Source: Paracoccaceae bacterium (GTDB lineage: Bacteria > Pseudomonadota > Alphaproteobacteria > Rhodobacterales > Rhodobacteraceae). From it: DNA of 14,089 nt. Positions 7,451 through 13,280 of the stretch are shown here, piece by piece. The position numbers and the translations under genes were made by a program. The stretch's first letter is position 1. Every line of letters begins with the position of its first letter. The stretch is from positions 20,907 through 34,995 of the forward strand of contig NYTF01000005.1 in NCBI GenBank assembly GCA_002683355.1, given 5' to 3'. The notes beneath the pieces were generated by a model. It was not told where the DNA came from. It made no database searches and saw nothing but the letters and a program-made list of their open reading frames with translations.

Positions 7451-8647
7451 ATGGATGTAAATTTTACAAGAGAGCAAGAAAAATTTCGACTAGAAGTTAG
7501 AGAGTTTCTAACTTCTGCCATACCACCTAAATTAGCTGATAAAATTGAAAATAATAAGCCTTTATTAAAAGAAGACATGCAAAACTGGCATGATATTTTA
7601 AACAAAAAGGGATGGTTGGCTTCATCTTGGCCCAAAGAATATAATGGTACAGGTTGGGGCGTTGTTGAACAGTTCATATTTGAAGATGAACTAGCTGCTG
7701 CAAATGCACCACGAACAGTTCCATTTGGCCTAAGAATGTTAGCACCAGTCTTGATGAAATTTGGTACAAAAGATCAGTGCAATTATTGGTTACCCAGAAT
7801 TCTAGATGGATCTGACTGGTGGTGCCAGGGTTATTCGGAACCAGGTTCAGGATCAGACCTAGCATCATTAAAAACATCTGCGGTTAAATGTGGCGACCAA
7901 TACTTAGTAAACGGTCAAAAAACTTGGACTACATTAGCTCAACATGCGAATATGATTTTTAACCTTGTAAGAACCTCAAATGAAGGCAAACCTCAACAGG
8001 GAATATCATTTTTAATGATAGACATGAACTCACCAGGAATTGAGGTACGTCCAATAAAGACAATAGATGGTGGCCATGAAGTTAATGAGGTTTGGTTTTC
8101 AGATGTTCGTGTGCCAGCAGAAAACTTAATAGGTGAGGAAAATAAAGGTTGGACTTACGCTAAATACCTTCTCAGCCATGAAAGAAATAATATAGCAACT
8201 GTGGGAATCTCCAAAAAGAAGCTAGAAAAACTAAAGGTAATCGCAAAAAATGAGTTTAGAAATGGACTTCCATTAATAAAAGATCCGTTATTCGCTGCTC
8301 GATTGGCGAGACTGGAAATAAGTTTGCTAAATATGGAGACCACAAACTTAAGGGTTTTATCAGAATCCGAAAAAGGGGGCGATCCTGGAGCCGAAAGCTC
8401 AATGCTCAAAATTCTTGGTTCAGAAATTTGTCAGGAGTTAGACCACCTTCAACGTCGTGCTGCTGGTCGGTTTGGTCGTATTTCCAGACCTGAGGCTCTG
8501 GAAGAAGGCTTTAACGGTGAAGACATAGGGCCATTTTTTGCGCATACAGCGTCCAGTACCTACTTTAATAACAGAAAGGTATCGATATACGGTGGATCAA
8601 ATGAAATTCAGAAAAATATTATAACTAAAATGATTATAGGACTTTAA
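7451..8647 (+). CDS. Acyl-CoA dehydrogenase, large/catalytic subunit type
   Basis: This 398-residue flavoprotein has the complete acyl-CoA dehydrogenase fold. The middle domain carries WWCQGYSEPGSGSDLASL and VNGQKTWTT for FAD and substrate contact, followed by WFSDVRVPAENLIGEENKGW. The C-terminus has IYGGSNEIQKNII. The position that carries the catalytic Glu in medium-chain enzymes (IYEG) is Gly381 here. Glu244 in LLSHERN aligns by eye with the helix-G catalytic Glu of isovaleryl-CoA dehydrogenase and is the likely base. It should introduce the trans-2 double bond into an acyl-CoA and pass electrons to ETF. It lies 9 bases after the fused enzyme and 10 bases before a second, shorter homologue. 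This large-small pairing matches PimC/PimD and the heterotetrameric mycobacterial FadE pairs. The ribosome-binding site is weak. Confidence 0.93.
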   Translation: MDVNFTREQEKFRLEVREFLTSAIPPKLADKIENNKPLLKEDMQNWHDILNKKGWLASSWPKEYNGTGWGVVEQFIFEDELAAANAPRTVPFGLRMLAPVLMKFGTKDQCNYWLPRILDGSDWWCQGYSEPGSGSDLASLKTSAVKCGDQYLVNGQKTWTTLAQHANMIFNLVRTSNEGKPQQGISFLMIDMNSPGIEVRPIKTIDGGHEVNEVWFSDVRVPAENLIGEENKGWTYAKYLLSHERNNIATVGISKKKLEKLKVIAKNEFRNGLPLIKDPLFAARLARLEISLLNMETTNLRVLSESEKGGDPGAESSMLKILGSEICQELDHLQRRAAGRFGRISRPEALEEGFNGEDIGPFFAHTASSTYFNNRKVSIYGGSNEIQKNIITKMIIGL

Positions 8648-8657
8648 AGCTTAAATT

Positions 8658-9734
8658 ATGGATTTTGATCAAACAGAAGAACGGAGACTAATTGCTGATA
8701 CAGTAGCAAAATTTATAGCTAAAGATTATCCGATTGAAAATCGAGTGAAGGCTGCTAATTCAGAAATTGGGTTTTCAACAGATAACTGGGCAAAAATACA
8801 TGAGTTAGGTATTCCCTACGCCCTGTTTTCAGAGGAGTTCAATGGCTTTGGAGGAGACGGTTTCGATATAGCATCGTTATTTGAAGCTTTGGGAAAGGGT
8901 CTAATCGTAGAGCCTCTATTAATTAGTTTAATTTCAGGAGATATTTTATCTTTTTCCAAAAAACACTCTTCCCTACTTCAAGATATTATTTCTGGAAATA
9001 AAAGAATAGCATTCGCTCATTTTGAAACACAATCCGGCTATGAAAGTGCAAATATTTTAACAAACGTGAGAGATCAGAAAATATCAGGCGTAAAATCAAT
9101 GGTGCAATTTGCAAATGGTGTCGATAATATACTCGTATCAGCAATAGATGGACAGAGATTAAAATTATATTTGATCAATCCAAATGCTAAAGGTCTTAAG
9201 GTTAATGATTATCAAACTGTTGATGGTGGAAGAGCCGCTGAAATATTACTCGATCAAGTCGAAGCTATAGAATTAGATATAGACGGAGAAACCGCTTTAA
9301 GCTCTGCATTGGGTAAGGGAATACTCGCGTTATCTGCTGAAGCCTTAGGCATAATGGAACACATAAAAGAATTAACAATCAATTATCTACGAACAAGAAG
9401 CCAATTTGGTCTACAATTGGGTAAGTTTCAAGCTCTTCAGCATCGGGTAGCACAAGTGCTATTGGAAATTGAACAAGCCAGATCAGCTGTGATAAACGCA
9501 AGCGCAGCATTGCAGGCATCTGGTGAAGAAAGGGAAAAAGCTTTATCTGCCTGCAAAATGACAATAGGGCGAGTTGGACAGTTTGTTGCTGAAGAATCTA
9601 TTCAACTTCATGGTGGGATTGGCATGACCTGGGAGTATGAATTAGGTCACTTTGCCAAAAGGCTTATAATGATAGATCATGAATTTGGAGATGAAGATTA
9701 TCATATAGCTAAGTTTTCTTCCTTTTACACTTAA
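8658..9734 (+). CDS. Acyl-CoA dehydrogenase, small/partner subunit type
   Basis: This 358-residue protein is a diverged acyl-CoA dehydrogenase. The N-terminal helical part is recognisable, but the middle domain lacks the usual QGYSEPGSGSD-type FAD segment. The C-terminal domain keeps YLRTRSQFGLQLGKFQALQHR and the QLHGGIGMTWEYELGHFAKRL block that contacts FAD in this superfamily. The region aligned by eye with the helix-G glutamate reads ALSSALGKGILALSAEALG with no Glu at the catalytic site. The protein is therefore likely the partner of the preceding gene product in a heteromeric dehydrogenase, as with PimD or the small chains of mycobacterial steroid FadE pairs, rather than an independent enzyme. 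No Shine-Dalgarno sequence is evident before the ATG and the gap is 10 bases, which suggests translational coupling. It is the last gene of the operon and ends convergent with the XdhC-like gene. Confidence 0.87.
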   Translation: MDFDQTEERRLIADTVAKFIAKDYPIENRVKAANSEIGFSTDNWAKIHELGIPYALFSEEFNGFGGDGFDIASLFEALGKGLIVEPLLISLISGDILSFSKKHSSLLQDIISGNKRIAFAHFETQSGYESANILTNVRDQKISGVKSMVQFANGVDNILVSAIDGQRLKLYLINPNAKGLKVNDYQTVDGGRAAEILLDQVEAIELDIDGETALSSALGKGILALSAEALGIMEHIKELTINYLRTRSQFGLQLGKFQALQHRVAQVLLEIEQARSAVINASAALQASGEEREKALSACKMTIGRVGQFVAEESIQLHGGIGMTWEYELGHFAKRLIMIDHEFGDEDYHIAKFSSFYT

Positions 9735-9758
9735 TCAAAAATAAATAAGTTTAATACC

Positions 9759-10682
9759 TTAAATATTTGCACTAATTGATTTATCTACAACGTCTGCCAA
9801 TACCGAAATAGCTAATGTTTTCGGGTTCCTAGCAGAAGGAATTAAACCTATTTTATCTTGTAATCTAGCTAATTCTGATTTTGTAGCTCCCATTTCTTTT
9901 AGCTGTGTTAACAAATTCAAATGGGCTACTTTACTGCCCTGCGCTCCAATATAAAATGCGTTACTTTTAAGGATTTTTCTCAAGAGATGAGGTTCCCATT
10001 CATGATCATGGAAAAACAATACAATAGCTGTCCATTTGTCAATTTGAACATCGGGAAAATCATCAAAAGAAGACAGGTGAAAGACATCGCATTGATCAAA
10101 AGCCACATCATTTATTAACGATATATCTGGTGAAAGTAATTTGACCTCAAACCCTGCAGCAAGTGACAATGAACAAAATGTGTATGTTTCGGCACCAGCC
10201 CCCATGACAATAAATTTTGTTTCTGGTATTAAATTGAAGCAAAATATCTTATCTTTCAACTTCTTATGGATCAGATCAGTAACCTCAATAGAACCCGTCA
10301 AAAGATTTATTGAAACCCCACGTGGCAATCTATTATCTAACCCATTTATGATCTGATTAAGCATAGACTTATCTGGATTAGGTACAGAAAGAATTTTAAT
10401 ACCTCCACCACATGGTAACTTTAAATCAAATATATTAGATCCAAGCCCATAATTAGAAATAACAGGAGATTCCTTCTCAAAACTTGATTTTGCTGATAGC
10501 CATAAATCATCCTCAATACATCCAGAGGATAATGAACCACAGCGCTCACCTTCACTAGAAAACGCCATCATTGAACCAACTTCGCGATAACTCGGACCAG
10601 TACTATCAATAATTATGGACAGAACACATGGATTATCTTGATTTAATATAAACTTAATCGGGGCATATTCTGACAAAAACAT
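9759..10682 (-). CDS. XdhC/CoxI-family protein
   Basis: This 307-residue protein has both halves of the XdhC/CoxI family. The N-terminal part contains EVGSMMAFSSEGERCGSLSSGCIEDDLW and LPCGGGIKIL. The C-terminal Rossmann-like part starts with KFIVMGAGAETYTFC and ends with AFYIGAQGSKVAH and GLIPSARNPKTLAISVLADVV. XdhC proteins bind molybdenum cofactor and help mature and insert it into xanthine dehydrogenase or CO-dehydrogenase-type molybdoenzymes. No molybdoenzyme subunit or cofactor gene is visible here, so the client is unknown. The family's common GLDIGA segment reads GLIPSA here; my recollection is that this variant occurs in a group of alphaproteobacterial homologues. The ribosome-binding site before the ATG is poor. 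It is convergent with the dehydrogenase operon and divergent from the glyoxalase gene. Confidence 0.85.
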   Translation of the reverse strand: MFLSEYAPIKFILNQDNPCVLSIIIDSTGPSYREVGSMMAFSSEGERCGSLSSGCIEDDLWLSAKSSFEKESPVISNYGLGSNIFDLKLPCGGGIKILSVPNPDKSMLNQIINGLDNRLPRGVSINLLTGSIEVTDLIHKKLKDKIFCFNLIPETKFIVMGAGAETYTFCSLSLAAGFEVKLLSPDISLINDVAFDQCDVFHLSSFDDFPDVQIDKWTAIVLFFHDHEWEPHLLRKILKSNAFYIGAQGSKVAHLNLLTQLKEMGATKSELARLQDKIGLIPSARNPKTLAISVLADVVDKSISANI

Positions 10683-10755
10683 TAGGTAAAATTTCCAATA
10701 AAATTACGGCTGACAAATAGCGTATATTAATAAATAATGCTATGGTTTAATCTCT

Positions 10756-10785
10756 TTGACAATTAAAAGCTTTACGACCATTAAT
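10756..10785 (+). promoter_or_regulatory. Probable sigma-70 promoter of gloA
   Basis: A perfect TTGACA lies at 10756-10761. ATTAAT, which matches TATAAT at four of six positions, lies at 10780-10785 after an 18-base spacer. The pair reads towards gloA and would start transcription about 40 bases before its ATG. Confidence 0.5.
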
Positions 10786-10796
10786 TGTTAACAATT
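10783..10796. promoter_or_regulatory. 14-base perfect palindrome at the gloA promoter
   Basis: AATTGTTAACAATT is perfectly self-complementary and overlaps the proposed -10 box and start point of the gloA promoter. It could be an operator for a dimeric regulator. Because it is AT-rich in an AT-rich spacer, its significance is uncertain. Confidence 0.35.
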
Positions 10797-10831
10797 TAAA
10801 AGTACAAACTTAAAATAACTTTGGAGATACA

Positions 10832-11260
10832 ATGCAAATCAAGTATTTACATACAATGGTGAGAGTGGCCAATTTGGAAGCTTCGTTGCAATTTTACAAA
10901 TTATTAGGACTTAAAGAAACACGTCGTTATGATAACGAGCAAGGGCGATTTACACTCATTTTTATGGCTGCAGACAATCAACATGAGACGCCTATAGAAC
11001 TCACCTACAATTGGGATGGCGATCAAGAGTTACCAAGTGATAGCCGCCATTTTGGCCATATTGCTTATGAAGTTGAAAATATCTATGCTACTTGCAAATT
11101 TTTACAAGACAATGGCGTTGTGATTAATCGACCACCCCGTGATGGCCGTATGGCATTCGTTAGATCCCCTGACAATATCTCAATAGAGCTACTTCAGGCT
11201 GGAGAGCCATTAGCAAGCGAAAAACCCTGGAGTGAAATGGACAATATTGGGCATTGGTAA
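10832..11260 (+). CDS. gloA: Glyoxalase I (lactoylglutathione lyase-like)
   Basis: This 142-residue protein has the two beta-alpha-beta-beta-beta modules of glyoxalase I. The four metal ligands are in place: His7 (KYLHTMVRV), Glu56 (IELTYNW), His76 (HFGHIAYEV) and Glu119 (ISIELLQ), close to the His5, Glu56, His74, Glu122 spacing of the E. coli enzyme. It converts the hemithioacetal of methylglyoxal and glutathione to S-lactoylglutathione in the cytoplasm. The short form and the ISIELLQ ending suit the nickel-type bacterial class. A GGAGA ribosome-binding site precedes the ATG. The gene stands alone, with its own probable promoter upstream and ssrA about 40 bases downstream on the same strand. 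Related extradiol-type vicinal-oxygen-chelate enzymes are a less likely alternative. Confidence 0.92.
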   Translation: MQIKYLHTMVRVANLEASLQFYKLLGLKETRRYDNEQGRFTLIFMAADNQHETPIELTYNWDGDQELPSDSRHFGHIAYEVENIYATCKFLQDNGVVINRPPRDGRMAFVRSPDNISIELLQAGEPLASEKPWSEMDNIGHW

Positions 11261-11265
11261 AAAAA

Positions 11266-11296
11266 TTGAATTTTATTGTATTTTTATTATTAAAAT
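11266..11296 (+). promoter_or_regulatory. Possible promoter of ssrA
   Basis: TTGAAT (11266-11271) and TAAAAT (11291-11296) are separated by 19 bases. Together they would start transcription near 11303, where the tmRNA precursor should begin. The spacer is long and the background AT-rich, so this is tentative. Confidence 0.3.
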
Positions 11297-11302
11297 AATA
11301 TA

Positions 11303-11626
11303 GATGTCGTGTCTCTTCGGAGAATATGGCGATAAACGCGCTCGTAATACACGGATCGGACCCGGGGGCGGTACCCGGCGACTCCACCATAGTTCCTTCA
11401 TTTGAGGACTAAGGGGTCGAAATAGGATCGACGGACGTTTAAAGGTGTTAGCTTTTGCTCGGTGAGATACCACCGTTATCGGTTCAACAAGTACAATTGC
11501 AAATGACAATAGTGCTCCGAGAGCTTTGGCTGCTTAAGCAGTTCGAGTAATCGAAAATTAAGCCCAGTCGCCTAGCCGCGTCTGGCGGGGTTTGTAGGCA
11601 CCTGGCAACAGAAGCCTACGCTCATT
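11303..11626 (+). ncRNA. ssrA: Circularly permuted two-piece tmRNA (ssrA)
   Basis: The two halves of a tmRNA lie in reversed order, as in alphaproteobacteria. The acceptor piece comes first and ends CGACTCC-ACCA at 11379-11389, with the terminal CCA encoded. A 23-base intervening stretch (11390-11412) is followed by the coding piece, which starts GGGGTCG at 11413 and continues with the conserved GGATCGACGG element. GGGGTCG pairs with CGACTCC over seven bases, including the G3-U70 wobble that marks alanine tmRNA/tRNA. The tag frame follows at 11499-11537. A GTAGGC/GCCTAC hairpin (11594-11619) lies near the 3' end. tmRNA rescues stalled ribosomes together with SmpB, and the precursor must be cut to remove the intervening segment. 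The acceptor's 3' end and the coding 5' end are well defined. The outer ends given here are estimates to within roughly 10-15 bases. Confidence 0.95.
11499..11537 (+). other. tmRNA tag-peptide reading frame
   Basis: Thirteen codons, GCA to TAA, encode ANDNSAPRALAA followed by stop. With the alanine carried by tmRNA itself the added tag is A-ANDNSAPRALAA. The AANDN start matches the Caulobacter-type tag and is the region contacted by SspB-like adaptors. The ALAA end is the degron read by ClpX. Confidence 0.93.
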
Positions 11627-11742
11627 AATAGCACCTGATCTTTACCTAACGAAAATAGATGACATATTTTATAAAACGTCGTAAACAAATTATATCAATT
11701 TTTAATTTAATGGTGAGATATTGAAATATAAAAGAGGTAGAA

Positions 11743-12132
11743 ATGGATACTCAAAAAAATTTAATGATGTTTACTCCGATAGTGGCAATAATATTTGGAG
11801 CTTGGTTTTTATTTGCTCCTAATACGTACAATTCGGTAATGGGAGTCGATCTTTCAACAGTCACAGATATCGCTCTTGGCAACCAACAAAATATTGGTGT
11901 TAGCCTACTAGTATTAGCGTATGTGAACTGGATCTTACGGGGATTGTCCGATACTGGAAATTGTGAGAAAATAATGACCACGTTTTGTGTTGGTTGGGCA
12001 ATGTTTGGAATTGGCGGACTTTATATAGTTGGTGGTGACTTTGGATTTTCAAATCCATTTACAATTCAATCACTAATTTTTATCATTATTTCAATAATTT
12101 ATTATATGCTTAGAGCGCCAAAACTAACTTAG
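11743..12132 (+). CDS. Small four-helix membrane protein of unknown function
   Basis: This 129-residue protein is strongly hydrophobic. Four membrane segments can be seen, at about residues 8-26, 50-66, 76-97 and 106-124. The first is followed by FAPNTYNSVMGVDLSTVTD, and the loops carry few charges. An LFAP...G-type motif after the first helix recalls several poorly characterised families of small bacterial membrane proteins, but I do not recognise a named family. An AGAGGT ribosome-binding site lies at the right distance before the ATG. It sits between ssrA and a convergent gene for another four-helix membrane protein. There are no catalytic motifs and no signal peptide beyond the first helix. 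It is a real gene by its ribosome-binding site, composition and topology; its role is unknown. Confidence 0.75.
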   Translation: MDTQKNLMMFTPIVAIIFGAWFLFAPNTYNSVMGVDLSTVTDIALGNQQNIGVSLLVLAYVNWILRGLSDTGNCEKIMTTFCVGWAMFGIGGLYIVGGDFGFSNPFTIQSLIFIIISIIYYMLRAPKLT

Positions 12133-12140
12133 ACAAGTTT

Positions 12141-12167
12141 GGAGGTGCTATTTCAATTAGCACCTCC
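12141..12167. terminator. Perfect hairpin between convergent genes, possible bidirectional terminator
   Basis: GGAGGTGCTA (12141-12150) and TAGCACCTCC (12158-12167) form a perfect 10-base stem with a seven-base loop, extendable by one A-T pair. It lies in the 49-base gap between two genes that converge. There is no run of T on either side, so it is not a canonical intrinsic terminator. It may instead stabilise the 3' ends of the messages. Confidence 0.5.
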
Positions 12168-12181
12168 AGAATAAGTAAATG

Positions 12182-12556
12182 TTAACTTGACTGAGTTCGA
12201 TTTTTACGGGCAAATCTAAAAGACAATATACACAGCACGCAATATATTAACCCTGTAATGAGCATCATTAATTTTGAAGATCCAGCCCATACGTTTTCAA
12301 AAGGTCCATCAGGAGAGCCAAATCCTCTAAAGAAGTCTAGCCCACCAAAAAATATCAATAGCCCAAATATAACAGCAAAATGCATTAAAAGTTTTTTTCT
12401 CTCTGGAACCCATATAGCTAATATTGACAAAATTAATATCGGCACACCAAACATTGAAGGAATTAATGAAGTAATGGATGTGCTATCACTTATGAAGGTG
12501 ATAAGAAAACCCCATGTCAAGAGACATATGCCATAAATTACTGATATACCCTCCAT
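12182..12556 (-). CDS. Small four-helix membrane protein of unknown function
   Basis: From the start chosen here the protein has 124 residues. It has four hydrophobic segments, at about residues 3-20, 30-48, 55-74 and 95-115 (the last begins KLMMLITGLIYCVLCILSF), with a Gly/Pro-rich loop (FRGFGSPDGP) before the last one. The start MEGISVIYGICLLTWG followed by SDSTSITSLIPSMFGVPI resembles a widespread but unnamed group of small membrane proteins. The frame extends to an ATG at 12604. The ATG at 12556 is preferred because TTGGGGTAAAT directly precedes it as a ribosome-binding site, because the extra 16 residues (MDFCMMKN...) are polar, and because the group usually starts M-E-x-I-S. It is divergent from sspB and convergent with the preceding membrane protein. 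Function is unknown. Confidence 0.7.
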   Translation of the reverse strand: MEGISVIYGICLLTWGFLITFISDSTSITSLIPSMFGVPILILSILAIWVPERKKLLMHFAVIFGLLIFFGGLDFFRGFGSPDGPFENVWAGSSKLMMLITGLIYCVLCILSFRFARKNRTQSS

Positions 12557-12705
12557 ATTTACCCCAAGAAAAGTAAATTCATTTTTCATCATACAAAAAT
12601 CCATTTATCAAATTTAATAAAATATATAGATTAGATAATATATTTATTTTATACAATTAAAAGAAAATACGATATGAAAATTATTTTAAACCTCCCGAGG
12701 CGCTG

Positions 12706-13164
12706 ATGTCAAAAACTTTGAACTATACTATTATGATGCAAGATGCTTTGCGCACATTAGTTAAAAATGTATTGAAAAAGATAGAAATTGAAGGGCTGCC
12801 AGGAGATCATCATTTTTACATTACGTTTGACACTAAACACCCTGCCGTACAATTAGCAGATTGGTTGAAAGAAAAACATCCAGACGAGATTACTATTGTA
12901 ATTCAAAATTGGTTTGATGGCTTAAAAGTCGCTGAAGATAATTTTTCTATTATTCTCAATTTTGGAGATCAATTAGAAGAAATGACCATACCATTTCAAT
13001 CAATAATATCCTTTGTAGATCCATCAGTAGAGTTTGGTTTAAAATTTGAGAATATTAAAAATGAGGAGCAAATTGAAACAACCACTGAAGCAGAGATGGT
13101 TACAATAGAAAATAACGACAAAAAAGATGCAGAAATAGTGTCGTTAGATAGTTTTAGAAAGTAA
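12706..13164 (+). CDS. sspB: SspB-type ClpXP adaptor (alphaproteobacterial form)
   Basis: This 152-residue protein matches the alphaproteobacterial SspB family. The N-terminal helix (LNYTIMMQDALRTLVKNVL) is followed by GLPGDHHFYITFDTKHP (residues 30-46), ADWLKEKHPDEITIVIQNWF and the closing MTIPFQSIISFVDPSVEFGLKF strand region. A flexible acidic linker (about residues 115-141) then leads to EIVSLDSFRK, the conserved C-terminal ClpX-docking tail. SspB dimers bind ssrA-tagged proteins and deliver them to ClpXP for degradation. Start choice: GAGG at 12697-12700 is followed by the ATG at 12706, and homologues begin a few residues before the YxxMM-like segment. The gene lies about 1.1 kb downstream of ssrA, whose tag it is expected to recognise, and 116 bases before fumC. 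Confidence 0.93.
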   Translation: MSKTLNYTIMMQDALRTLVKNVLKKIEIEGLPGDHHFYITFDTKHPAVQLADWLKEKHPDEITIVIQNWFDGLKVAEDNFSIILNFGDQLEEMTIPFQSIISFVDPSVEFGLKFENIKNEEQIETTTEAEMVTIENNDKKDAEIVSLDSFRK

Positions 13165-13280
13165 TTTGCTTTTAAAAAATAAGAATTGAAACTTAAATAA
13201 GAAAATATTTTTAATTGATGCTTTGTTGTTATTAATTAAATACCACCTTATATCTGATATAACTAATAAGGAGAGCTTTG

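Noticed and set aside
11160..11509. Two overlapping minus-strand open frames of 76 and 78 codons across the end of gloA and ssrA
   Set aside because: They lie over a structured RNA gene and the end of a well-supported gene, have no ribosome-binding site and resemble no protein family. They are chance frames.
11594..11619. GTAGGC/GCCTAC hairpin considered as a terminator of ssrA
   Set aside because: It has no following T-run, and its loop sequence and position fit the 3' end of the tmRNA coding piece, so it is treated as part of the RNA.
11303..11742. tmRNA 3' end as an attachment site for an integrated element
   Set aside because: ssrA genes are common integration targets, but there is no integrase gene nearby and I saw no repeated copy of the 3' end in the window.
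12258..12536. Plus-strand open frame of 92 codons opposite the second membrane-protein gene
   Set aside because: It has no ribosome-binding site and no family signature. The opposite strand gives a coherent four-helix protein with a good start.
13223..13253. Possible fumC promoter, TTGTTG and TTATAT
   Set aside because: The spacer is 19 bases and both boxes are weak matches in very AT-rich DNA, so it cannot be told from background.
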